NCBI GenBank assembly: GCA_035707105.1
Contig: DASSUI010000043.1
Coordinates: 1 to 20,939, forward strand
From: JACDAN01 sp035707105
GTDB taxonomy: Bacteria > Actinomycetota > Thermoleophilia > Gaiellales > Gaiellaceae
Direction: 5' to 3'
Length of the DNA stretch: 20,939 nt
This document shows positions 7,261 to 13,182 of the stretch, in pieces. Position 1 is the stretch's first letter; each line of letters starts with the position of its first letter. The notes below the pieces were generated by a model that was not told where the DNA came from, searched no databases, and was given only the letters and a program-made list of their open reading frames with translations. A program made the position numbers and the translations under genes.

Positions 7261-7548
7261 CTAGTCCGCGTCGCGGTCGCGTACGGCTAGGTGCGCCTCG
7301 GACTCGACCAATGCGCGCCGGAATAGTCCCGCCTGAATCCAGTTCCGGTCATCCGAACAAGTCCAGCCGATGTCGGTGATGGTGCTGCCGCCATCGTCCT
7401 CTGGCGGGAACGACACCTCGAAGATGAGCGCGAACGTGTCGATGCTGAAATCGTCGCCCCAGTCATCGGGGACGCTGTCGAGCCAGCTCCCGACGTAAGC
7501 GCTGATCATGCGCTCAATCTCCTCGCGGTGATTCATCGCGAAGCTCAT
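7261..7548 (-). CDS. Orphan acidic protein (cassette 10)
   Basis: 95 residues from ATG 7548, or 91 from ATG 7536. The frame continues upstream into repeat 11, so the true start must be one of these. The sequence is acidic: a helical N-terminus (HREEIERMISAYVGSWLDSV), then strand-like segments (FALIFEVSFPPEDD, TITDIGWTCSDDRNW) and a helix (FRRALVESEAHL). I do not recognise the family. The TAG stop lies just 3 bp after repeat copy 10. Composition and the cassette fit support a real gene. Confidence 0.66.
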   Translation of the reverse strand: MSFAMNHREEIERMISAYVGSWLDSVPDDWGDDFSIDTFALIFEVSFPPEDDGGSTITDIGWTCSDDRNWIQAGLFRRALVESEAHLAVRDRDAD

Positions 7549-7590
7549 CGGCCAGAGCACTACCGAGCTTGAGGCGAGGAGTCGGGCCCC

Positions 7591-7618
7591 TGGGCCAGTG
7601 TTCACGAATGTCCCCTGA
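7591..7618 (+). repeat. 28-bp array repeat, copy 11
   Basis: Four changes (C9T, G14A, G15C, C26T). G14A and C26T together restore a pair in the 12-16/24-28 stem; position 15/25 is unpaired. Confidence 0.92.
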
Positions 7619-7641
7619 GCGAGCCGCTTGTGGTCCGGGGG

Positions 7642-8073
7642 CTATTCGTCGCCGAGGGAGTAGTCGTACTCGTCGACATCGATCCTCGCGCTGAGACGGT
7701 CGAGCAGCTGGAGGTGGGCGCGCTCGAACCCAAAGCCGAGTGCGAGGGTCTTCGTTTCCGGGGCGTCAGGGTCGTTGAGATGCCGAACGATCTGCAAGAC
7801 GTAGCCACCATCTCCGATGCGCGGAAGCAGATCCGTCAAGGCTGCCTCGATCGGCGCGATCCGCGATAAAACCTCGGCGACCTGTTCGTAGAGCGACAGC
7901 TCGCGCTGCTGCGAGGAAACGGCCCACATGTGTTGAATCGGCAGCGGACGTTCCGGGTCCTTGCTGCCCCGGACGAGAACCTCATCGGGAATGACGCCGA
8001 CCCGCTTCTCGATCTCAGCCGCCGTCAGTTCCGAGCTGAAGGCGGCGAAATGGACGTACTGGGTTACGCGCAC
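7642..8073 (-). CDS. DUF4279-like protein (cassette 11)
   Basis: 143 residues from GTG 8073. The opening TQYVHFAAFSSELTAAEIEK, followed by RVGVIPDEVLVRGS, matches what I remember of the DUF4279 family: a strand, a helix that 'defines' a two-domain duplication, and a Gly-Ser turn. The centre has a long helix (ELSLYEQVAEVLSRIAPIEA), then GGYVLQIVRHL and a C-terminal helix (RAHLQLLDRLSARIDVDEYD). DUF4279 proteins have no established function and are often found scattered among accessory and immunity-type genes. It stands alone between repeats 11 and 12; the stop is 23 bp from copy 11. Family call from memory, moderate. Confidence 0.72.
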   Translation of the reverse strand: MRVTQYVHFAAFSSELTAAEIEKRVGVIPDEVLVRGSKDPERPLPIQHMWAVSSQQRELSLYEQVAEVLSRIAPIEAALTDLLPRIGDGGYVLQIVRHLNDPDAPETKTLALGFGFERAHLQLLDRLSARIDVDEYDYSLGDE

Positions 8074-8092
8074 TTGTGGAGCCTACGTCGCC

Positions 8093-8120
8093 TGGGCCAG
8101 TGTTCGGGAATGTCCCCTGA
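8093..8120 (+). repeat. 28-bp array repeat, copy 12
   Basis: Two changes (C9T, C26T), the latter keeping a G-T pair in the stem. Confidence 0.93.
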
Positions 8121-8122
8121 AC

Positions 8123-8353
8123 CTACGGTGGCTGACGCCCGGCAGCGAGCTGCGGCGTGTGTGCCCGGGCCTCCATCTCGGCAGCGATCTGCGTCTCATG
8201 GATTGAGCCGTTCAGGTCGCACGTGCACCACCATGACCAGAACATCCGCAGGTCACGACCGGGCCCTGCCCAGTCGGGGCTGTCGTATAAGCCGTCGTCC
8301 GGGTTGCCTGTCGAGTAGATGACGCCGACGTGTGCGACGTGTTCCTCGGCCAC
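8123..8353 (-). CDS. Small orphan protein (cassette 12)
   Basis: 76 residues from GTG 8353, ending with TAG 2 bp after repeat 12. The middle is Trp-rich (SPDWAGPGRDLRMFWSWWC), with a CTC pair of cysteines, followed by a helical tail (IHETQIAAEMEARAH). No signal peptide or family is recognised. The cassette between repeats 12 and 13 has 267 bp and this is its only plausible frame. Start uncertain. Confidence 0.55.
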   Translation of the reverse strand: MAEEHVAHVGVIYSTGNPDDGLYDSPDWAGPGRDLRMFWSWWCTCDLNGSIHETQIAAEMEARAHTPQLAAGRQPP

Positions 8354-8387
8354 GCGAGAAACCTAAGCGAGCGGATGGTGGTTCGCC

Positions 8388-8415
8388 TGGGCGAGGGTGC
8401 GGGAATGTCCTCCGA
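8388..8415 (+). repeat. 28-bp array repeat, copy 13
   Basis: Four changes (C6G, C9G, T12G, C24T). With the bases just before it, TCGCC and GGCGA form a tight inverted repeat at its left end. Confidence 0.9.
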
Positions 8416-8426
8416 CGGTCGGTTGC

Positions 8427-8705
8427 TCACTCCCCACGGTCGCGCAACGACGACTCCGTCGGATAGAGAACGTATAGCCGCCTCCAGCGTGGCTCGATCT
8501 GGTCGAGTGCCAAAGCGATCTCTCCCTTCGATGCCCGACGCGACGCACGCTTCGGGAAGTCGATCTCGATGCGTTCGGGACTGGACTCGCGGCGCGCGCG
8601 GTACCTATCGACAAGAGCGCGCTCGATGCGCGCACGTGCGGCTCGGTTCCGGGCAATCGGTAGGACGAGCCGTCGAGGAGCCAGCGTAACGACGTTGCGG
8701 GGCAC
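8427..8705 (-). CDS. Small basic orphan protein (cassette 13)
   Basis: 92 residues from GTG 8705 to TGA 8427, 11 bp past repeat 13. It is strongly basic: RRLVLPIARNRAARARIERA, then LVDRYRARRESSPERIEIDF and KRASRRASKGEIALALDQIE, ending in RWRRLYVLYP. The charge suggests nucleic-acid or membrane-surface contact, but there is no recognisable DNA-binding motif. High Arg content in GC-rich DNA also raises the risk of a chance frame; the tight cassette fit is the main argument for it. Confidence 0.52.
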   Translation of the reverse strand: MPRNVVTLAPRRLVLPIARNRAARARIERALVDRYRARRESSPERIEIDFPKRASRRASKGEIALALDQIEPRWRRLYVLYPTESSLRDRGE

Positions 8706-8747
8706 GGTTCACCCCGTTCTACCCCAAGCGGCGACGCGATCTCCGCA

Positions 8748-8775
8748 TGGGCCAGCGTGCGGGAATGTCCCTCGA
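8748..8775 (+). repeat. 28-bp array repeat, copy 14
   Basis: Two changes (T12G, C25T). Confidence 0.93.
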
Positions 8776-8796
8776 CGCTTCTGACGCGTCCGCCGC

Positions 8797-9042
8797 CTAG
8801 AACGGCGCTCCGTCGTAGCTGCCGAACTCGCGCTGAGCCTCGGCAAGCACCTTGGCGTAGTCGGGGATTTCTGCGGTGCCCCTTCGCTCCAGCTCGCCGA
8901 GAAGAAGCACAAGGGCACGCCACTCCGCGCGATCAGTCGTGAGCGTCGCCTTTTCGCCTTCCTGATAGCGGCTTAGAAGCTCGTACAGCAGGATCGCTTC
9001 GTGCCACGAAAGCGAGATGTCGATCCGCTCCGGCGGCCACAT
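8797..9042 (-). CDS. Small orphan helical protein (cassette 14)
   Basis: 81 residues from ATG 9042 (the frame is open upstream to 9141, but that part overlaps repeat 15). It begins MWPPERIDISLSWHEAILLY, followed by ELLSRYQEGE and a helix RAEWRALVLLLGELERRG, ending IPDYAKVLAEAQREF. The IDISLSWHEAILLYELLSRY pattern looks like a short helix-rich domain of a kind common among uncharacterised actinobacterial proteins. Alone in its cassette; stop 21 bp from repeat 14. Confidence 0.66.
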   Translation of the reverse strand: MWPPERIDISLSWHEAILLYELLSRYQEGEKATLTTDRAEWRALVLLLGELERRGTAEIPDYAKVLAEAQREFGSYDGAPF

Positions 9043-9117
9043 GTCCGCATTGTGGCGTTCCGGCGATCGAAACGCCTGTTGCTGCGCCGAGAAGCGTCTC
9101 GGGCCAGGACGCGGGGG

Positions 9118-9145
9118 TGGGCCAGCGTCCGGGAATGTCACCTGA
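9118..9145 (+). repeat. 28-bp array repeat, copy 15
   Basis: Two changes (T12C, C26T). Upstream GGACGC (9107-9112) is perfectly complementary to its GCGTCC (9125-9130) over a 12-nt loop; the arm has changed together with the repeat. Confidence 0.93.
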
Positions 9146-9173
9146 CGGCTGGCCGGCCCGACCGGGACGGCAA

Positions 9174-9956
9174 TCAGCGGTGGCGCTCGCAGAGAGCAGC
9201 GGCTTCCGGGACGCTGCGAGCGGCCTCGTCTGGTGAAACCTTGAGGCAGCGGTGGGCGACAGCGTTGCCCTCCTCATCGCGTCCGATCAACGCGATCGTC
9301 AGGCGGCCGGGCTGCTCGTGCTGCTCGGGCACGTCATACGCGTAGAAGCCGGCGTTGATCGGCGGAGAGACCCAGACGAAGGGAAGCTGTACGCGCTCGC
9401 CGTCCTGGTAGAGAAGTTCGACCTCCTGGACGGATTGCTCCGAAACGGTTCCCAAGAGCCAGTTGAAGCCATCGCCGTGCCTCGTTGCTAGTCCGCCGCC
9501 GCCGCCGAAGCCCGTCGGTTCCATCACGTCGGGCGTGACGCAGCTGCCTGCGAAGTGCAGCCGAAAGCAAAAGCCGCCCTCACGCGTCGGCACGACCCAG
9601 AGCGGCCGCGCTTCTCCGTCGATCTGAACACGCATGACCTCCCGTGCCGGGCCTTCGGTCGTGAACCTCGGCCCGCCGAACTTCGCACTTGCTTCCGCTG
9701 TGTGCTCTCGGAGGAACTCGAAGTCGAGCTGAATCCGCTCCGGTGCCGGCTCGGCCCTGAAGAAGTCGACCCAGTCGCGGTAGACCGCCAAGGCCGAGCC
9801 AACCGCGATCACAGCGATTGCCGCGGCGACTGGAATCAGGTACCACCGCCGAGGCACAGTGCGGGCCCGGCGACGGACGTCGAACCAGTCGGAGTCGTCG
9901 AGTTCGTTCCTGAGCGCGGCGAAGCGCTCGGCCAGCAGGTTCGGCTGCTCGATCAT
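9174..9956 (-). CDS. Anti-sigma-like single-TM protein (cassette 15, gene 2)
   Basis: 260 residues from ATG 9956. The start codon overlaps the sigma-factor stop (ATGA, 9953-9956), the usual coupling for a sigma/anti-sigma pair. The N-terminal ~38 residues are cytoplasmic and charged (LLAERFAALRNELDDSDWFD); one TM helix lies at about 39-59 (YLIPVAAAIAVIAVGSALAV); the remaining ~200 residues are extracytoplasmic and beta-rich, with Cys pairs (FCFRLHFAGSCVT; HRCLKV). No HxxxCxxC zinc motif is present, so it is not a ZAS-type anti-sigma factor. It would sequester the neighbouring sigma factor until an outside signal arrives; this is inferred from position and topology. Confidence 0.72.
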   Translation of the reverse strand: MIEQPNLLAERFAALRNELDDSDWFDVRRRARTVPRRWYLIPVAAAIAVIAVGSALAVYRDWVDFFRAEPAPERIQLDFEFLREHTAEASAKFGGPRFTTEGPAREVMRVQIDGEARPLWVVPTREGGFCFRLHFAGSCVTPDVMEPTGFGGGGGLATRHGDGFNWLLGTVSEQSVQEVELLYQDGERVQLPFVWVSPPINAGFYAYDVPEQHEQPGRLTIALIGRDEEGNAVAHRCLKVSPDEAARSVPEAAALCERHR

Positions 9957-10435
9957 CGTTGCAGTCCCTCCACTGAGAGTTGTTCCATGAGCGCCGCTCG
10001 CGCTTGGCTCAGGGTCGCTGCGACAGTGCCCTCGCTGATGCCTGCGACCTCGGCAATCTCGGCATAGGAGAGATCAGCGAAGTACCGCAGGAATACGACG
10101 AGGCGCTTCCGAGGCGGGAGGCGCCGAAGCGCGTCTGCGAGTTCCTGGTCGCGTTCCGCCTCGATTAGGTGTGGATCTAGTAGCTCCGATGCGGTCTCGC
10201 GGCCACGCCTACGGCGGCGCCGTTCAAAGGCGACGCGGAGCGCGATCTTCCACACCCACGCCTGGAGCGAACCTTCGGCGCGGAAGTCCGCTCGCGAGCG
10301 CAGCGCTCGGGCAAACGCCTCTTGAACGACGTCACGAGCCTCCTCGTAGCTGCCCACAACCGGCGCGAGACCGTTCCGAAACGCGACGTAGCGCTCGCGA
10401 TACAGCCGCTCCAGGGCTTCTGTCCCTGCGTCCAC
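9953..10435 (-). CDS. ECF-type RNA polymerase sigma factor (cassette 15, gene 1)
   Basis: 160 residues from GTG 10435. Region 2 runs about 8-75: ERLYRERYVAFRNGLAPVVG, then YEEARDVVQEAFARAL (-10 recognition region) and LQAWVWKIALRVAFERRRRR. Region 4 covers about 100-150: LRRLPPRKRLVVFLRYFADL, followed by SYAEIAEVAGISEGTVAATL, the helix-turn-helix that reads the -35 box. Length is normal for the family and the start fits region 2. It is translationally coupled to the membrane protein that follows. It is unusual to find a sigma factor operon as cargo in a repeat-bounded cassette. Family sure; regulon unknown. Confidence 0.93.
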   Translation of the reverse strand: MDAGTEALERLYRERYVAFRNGLAPVVGSYEEARDVVQEAFARALRSRADFRAEGSLQAWVWKIALRVAFERRRRRRGRETASELLDPHLIEAERDQELADALRRLPPRKRLVVFLRYFADLSYAEIAEVAGISEGTVAATLSQARAALMEQLSVEGLQR

Positions 10436-10541
10436 TACAGGTACAGAGTGACGGCAATGAGAGAATCTTTAGTGCGGTTCCGGGAAGCAGCGAAGCGCGG
10501 CTAGCCCGAACTGGTGTAGCTCGTAGCCCAGAACGTCCGCC

Positions 10542-10569
10542 TGGGCCAGCGTTCGGGAATTTCCCTCGA
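10542..10569 (+). repeat. 28-bp array repeat, copy 16
   Basis: Two changes (G20T, C25T). GAACGT at 10531-10536 pairs with GCGTTC at 10549-10554 (one G-T pair) over a 12-nt loop. Confidence 0.93.
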
Positions 10570-10911
10570 CTACTCGCGCGAGCGCGAGTCCCCGACGCGA
10601 ATCTGGGCCGTCTTCGTCGCCTGGCGCGCTCCTGTGCAGGTCGCCCGCACAACGCCTCGGTACGGCGTGACCTCGGGATGAGCGTAGACGAGCGAGAAGC
10701 GGCCTCCTCGATCTACACGTGTCTCCGAAGACGCCCAGGGCTCGGGTAGCTCGACAACGACCCGACGACAGGCTGTCCAGCCGCTTCCACTGACGGTCAA
10801 AACCCCGTCCGAGTCGCTTGACGCGCTCAACGACGGCCCATTGGTGTCGTCTCCATCGCCGCTGCAGCCCGTCAGAGCGGCTATTAGCAGCAAGCTTGCT
10901 AAGCGCCTCAC
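10570..10911 (-). CDS. Small lipoprotein with a beta-rich domain (cassette 16)
   Basis: 113 residues from GTG 10911. The start RRLASLLLIAALTGC is a lipoprotein signal with the lipobox Cys at residue 16, followed by an Asp/Ser-rich linker. Then a compact beta domain: SDGVLTVSGSGWTACRRVVV, FSLVYAHPEVTPYRG and VVRATCTGARQATKTAQIRV, resembling a single Ig-like surface domain with two Cys that could form a disulfide. The stop codon TAG (10570-10572) abuts the last base of repeat 16. It is alone in its cassette; function unknown. Confidence 0.76.
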   Translation of the reverse strand: MRRLASLLLIAALTGCSGDGDDTNGPSLSASSDSDGVLTVSGSGWTACRRVVVELPEPWASSETRVDRGGRFSLVYAHPEVTPYRGVVRATCTGARQATKTAQIRVGDSRSRE

Positions 10912-11015
10912 GCTTCAACGGTACGCCTCTCGGAAGCCAAAAAGTCCTCGGATATCGCCGATCCCTCCTACGCGGCTACGACTCGCCGAGCAGGTGGTGG
11001 GGCCAGAACGCCGTG

Positions 11016-11043
11016 TGGGCCAGCGTTCGGGAATGTCCCTTGA
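11016..11043 (+). repeat. 28-bp array repeat, copy 17
   Basis: Two changes (C25T, C26T). GAACGC at 11006-11011 is perfectly complementary to GCGTTC at 11023-11028 over an 11-nt loop, with CC/GG pairs further out. Confidence 0.94.
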
Positions 11044-11084
11044 GCGCGCGGCTAGACGAGGTGAGTAGTGGTACGGCCAAGACC

Positions 11085-11117
11085 TGGGCTGCGCGTTTGT
11101 AGGGAAACGTCCTCCGA
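11085..11117 (+). repeat. Decayed array repeat, copy 18 (terminal)
   Basis: It keeps TGGGC, GCGTT, GGGAA, GTC and CTCCGA of the consensus in order but has about five extra bases and several changes. It lies 41 bp beyond copy 17 with no gene between. It probably marks the right end of the array. Confidence 0.6.
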
Positions 11118-11211
11118 GCGTGCGGTCAGCCGGAGATCAAGTCGCAGGGGAGGCGACAACACCGCAAAGTCGTCTAAATATTCTCGGATGTTCTTCCGTC
11201 GTACTAGTTGA

Positions 11212-11715
11212 GTGAAGAGAAAAGCAGATACGTCGTTGGCCGAGCTCGAGTGCGTTTATCGCGCTCAGTTCAAGGCCTTTCTGCAAACGGCCACCGCCTA
11301 CCTGGGCGACGCCGATATGGCGAAGGACGCCGTTCAGGAGGGCGTCGCGAATGCGATCCGCAATCGTGGCGGTTACCGCGGCGAGGGAACCTTGGAGGCA
11401 TGGGTATGGAAGATCGTGCTGAACGCGATCCGCAGTCACCATCGGGAGCGCGCGCACGGGCTCCTGCTGGCCGAAGGCGTGCCTGCCCTGGTGTCCGAGG
11501 CCGCGTCCCAGAAAGGGCATGAGCCGGACGCGGTTCGAGCGGCCGTGAGGAGGCTTCCGGAGCGGCAGCGGCTGGCGTTGTTCCTGCGGTTCTACGCGGA
11601 CATGGACTACGCGACGATCGCCGAGCTGCTCGACGTGAGCGAGGGGACGGTTGGTGCGTCGCTGAACGCCGCGCGGAAGACCTTGCGCGGCCTGTTGGCG
11701 GAGGTTGTGGCGTGA
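11212..11715 (+). CDS. ECF-type RNA polymerase sigma factor
   Basis: 167 residues from GTG 11212. Region 2 covers about 10-80 (LECVYRAQFKAFLQTATAYL, ADMAKDAVQEGVANAIRNRG, GTLEAWVWKIVLNAIRSHHR); region 4 about 108-158 (VRRLPERQRLALFLRFYADM, then DYATIAELLDVSEGTVGASL as the -35-reading helix-turn-helix). It resembles the sigma factor at 9953-10435 closely in plan, sharing AWVWKI, RLPxRxRL and SEGTV motifs, but is on the opposite strand. It is coupled to the next gene by a GTGA overlap. Unlike its relative it lies outside the clear repeats, with only copies 17 and 18 on its left. Family sure. Confidence 0.93.
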   Translation: MKRKADTSLAELECVYRAQFKAFLQTATAYLGDADMAKDAVQEGVANAIRNRGGYRGEGTLEAWVWKIVLNAIRSHHRERAHGLLLAEGVPALVSEAASQKGHEPDAVRAAVRRLPERQRLALFLRFYADMDYATIAELLDVSEGTVGASLNAARKTLRGLLAEVVA

Positions 11716-12629
11716 GCGAGCGGGCGATGATGATGCAGCTGGTCGAGGCGGCCGATCCGCTGGAGCCCGACTGGCAGGACGCGTTGAGGCGAGCGGGTTA
11801 CCTCGGCCGCCGATTCCCGCGCAGACGGGAACTGCTGCGGCCGCGCCGCGTGCTCGTGCTCGTCGCTGCGGCGCTGGTCCTCATCTACGCCGTTGCCGCT
11901 GTCGCGGCAGGTAGGCCGCGCGTCGGCCCGGCCCATTGGCTCTTCGACCGGTCGGACGAGACGTATCCCGTCCGGCAGATGCCTGAGCTCGGCGGGTGGG
12001 TCCTCCGGAAGCGGTCGGGAGTGGAGTTCGTCCAATCGAAGAAGGAGCTCACATGCATAGCGGAGCTTCGCCCAATCGACCTCGGCCCACGCTCCGACGT
12101 ATGCATCGACCGCGTCCCCGCGATCACAGCCATCCCGGTGCTCCGCGGGTCGGTCGCCGGCCATCGGTTCGAGATTTCGACCTGGTTCAGCGATCCCGAC
12201 CTGACCCTCGGCTTCGACGCCGGCGAGCCTGCGGATCCGTACTACGGCACGAACGTCCCGGCCCCCGGCGACGGTTGGGGCGCGGTCGGGATCCGTGGTC
12301 TGCGAGAACCAGTGGACGGTGAGATCCTCCACTGGGTCAGCATCACCGCCACCTACACGGGCGAGGGGCCGATCACGAAGGATGGCGTCGGACGCGGGCC
12401 GAAATGGTTGTTCGGAGCGGCGAACCCGAAGGTGGCTCGGGTCGACCTTGAGAATACGAACGACGGCACCGTGGTCACCGTGCCGACTATCGCGCCTCCC
12501 AAAGGGCTGCCGGTGCGGGTGCGGTTCTGGGTCGCAGCATTGCGGCTCGACCAGCTCGTGCACACCGTCGTGCCGCGTGACAAGGACGGCGACGCACTTG
12601 AGCACTGGCGCCTTCCGACGGCCGTGTAA
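11712..12629 (+). CDS. Anti-sigma-like single-TM protein
   Basis: 305 residues from GTG 11712, overlapping the sigma stop by 4 nt. It is laid out like the 260-residue partner of the other sigma factor: a charged cytoplasmic N-terminus (about 1-45, WQDALRRAGYLGRRFPRRRE), one TM helix (about 46-66, RVLVLVAAALVLIYAVAAVA), and a ~240-residue outer domain rich in beta strands (GGWVLRKRSGVEFVQSKKEL, HWVSITATYTGEGP, NDGTVVTVPTI) with a Cys pair (LTCIAEL; SDVCIDRV). No zinc-binding anti-sigma motif is seen. Role as membrane regulator of the adjacent sigma factor is inferred from position and topology. A hairpin follows the stop at 12657-12681. Confidence 0.72.
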   Translation: MSERAMMMQLVEAADPLEPDWQDALRRAGYLGRRFPRRRELLRPRRVLVLVAAALVLIYAVAAVAAGRPRVGPAHWLFDRSDETYPVRQMPELGGWVLRKRSGVEFVQSKKELTCIAELRPIDLGPRSDVCIDRVPAITAIPVLRGSVAGHRFEISTWFSDPDLTLGFDAGEPADPYYGTNVPAPGDGWGAVGIRGLREPVDGEILHWVSITATYTGEGPITKDGVGRGPKWLFGAANPKVARVDLENTNDGTVVTVPTIAPPKGLPVRVRFWVAALRLDQLVHTVVPRDKDGDALEHWRLPTAV

Positions 12630-12656
12630 CCGACCGGCTGGGCGACACCACGATCT

Positions 12657-12681
12657 CTGTGGACGGTGGCATGGTCCACAG
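12657..12681 (+). terminator. Possible hairpin terminator after the anti-sigma-like gene
   Basis: A perfect 8-bp stem, CTGTGGAC (12657-12664) with GTCCACAG (12674-12681), encloses a 9-nt loop, starting 28 nt after the stop. There is no T run, so factor-independent termination is doubtful; it could also be an operator. Confidence 0.4.
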
Positions 12682-12708
12682 GCTGGGCGAGCATCCTTGT
12701 CACTCGAC

Positions 12709-12737
12709 GCCAGTTTGGCGCCCAGACTGGCGCCCAG
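12709..12737. repeat. Overlapping inverted and direct repeats
   Basis: GCCAGT (12709-12714) is the inverse of ACTGGC (12726-12731), and TGGCGCCCAG occurs twice 12 bp apart (12716-12725 and 12728-12737). Function unknown; it lies between two convergent genes. Confidence 0.6.
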
Positions 12738-12750
12738 GGCCGTTGACACG

Positions 12751-12776
12751 AAAGCCCCGCAGGACGCGGGGCCTTC
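12751..12776 (-). terminator. Terminator between convergent genes
   Basis: GCCCCGC (12754-12760) pairs with GCGGGGC (12766-12772) around AGGAC. On the minus strand the stem is followed by TTTCG, so it best serves the leftward gene at 12796-13182; being symmetrical it may also stop transcripts from the sigma operon. Confidence 0.7.
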
Positions 12777-12795
12777 GGTGCCTACGAACGAATCG

Positions 12796-13182
12796 TTAGC
12801 GCGTCGACGCCGTCTTGCGGCGGCGCTGGGTCTGGCTGCGACTGCGCCGGTTCGGGCTGCTCGCCTTCCGGGATCGCCCGTCGCTCGTCGAGCGGCTCGG
12901 CTCTGCCACGCCGGTGACCTCTTTCACGCGGCCGATCAGATCGGCGTCCGGCAGCTCCGTTGCGCGGTCCTTGGCCCGGCTCATCAGCCCTCTCGTCCTG
13001 CGTGCCACCTTCGAGCCGCTGGTCGCCAAGGCGTATGCAGTCGCCCCGGCTACCGGCAGGATCAGCCACCTCGCGCCGTGGCTCGCCTTTCGCGCGCCTT
13101 TGCCCTGCGCCGAGTCCACGACGTCGGCGAATCGTTCCGCGACGTCGATCAGTCCCTCCGAGAACTTGTTCACATCTGCCAT
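12796..13182 (-). CDS. Hypothetical basic membrane-associated protein
   Basis: 128 residues from ATG 13182, chosen because GGGAGGA lies at a good distance; GTG 13191 would leave the ribosome site too close. The N-terminus is helical (VNKFSEGLIDVAERFADVVD), a weakly hydrophobic segment follows at about 42-57 (WLILPVAGATAYALATSG), and the C-terminus from about 95 is a very basic, Ser/Arg/Lys-rich tail (RSRKASSPNRRSRSQTQRRR) that looks disordered and could bind nucleic acid. It is the last gene of the leftward block, directly after the ABC ATPase gene. No family is recognised. Confidence 0.7.
   Translation of the reverse strand: MADVNKFSEGLIDVAERFADVVDSAQGKGARKASHGARWLILPVAGATAYALATSGSKVARRTRGLMSRAKDRATELPDADLIGRVKEVTGVAEPSRSTSDGRSRKASSPNRRSRSQTQRRRKTASTR

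Larger units (their letters stand above)
10912..11211. other. Intergenic stretch at the right end of the array (repeats 17 and 18)
   Basis: Besides repeat copy 17 and the decayed copy at 11085-11117 I see no gene. Open frames here merely read through the repeats. The part after 11117, including an A/T-rich piece at about 11174-11185, must carry the promoter of the rightward sigma gene; I cannot place its boxes with confidence. Confidence 0.5.

Noticed and set aside
1295..11043. Classical CRISPR array
   Set aside because: Spacing between repeats is 277 to 1743 bp (69 bp only to the decayed copy 18) and filled with genes, not uniform short spacers; no cas gene is present.
1295..11043. Classical integron attC sites
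   Set aside because: The repeat has GTTCGGG or GTGCGGG rather than GTTRRRY, the complementary arms enclose only 11-13 nt, and conserved sequence continues about 18 bp past the GTT; no integrase gene in the window. Kept only as an analogy.
1295..11043. Repeats as transcription terminators of the adjacent genes
   Set aside because: Orientation is constant while genes lie on both strands, there is no T run, and the conserved left half has no role in a terminator.
1295..11102. Recurrent peptide motifs such as WASVREC or GQRSGMS in several frames
   Set aside because: They are the 28-bp repeat translated in different frames of chance ORFs, not a protein motif.
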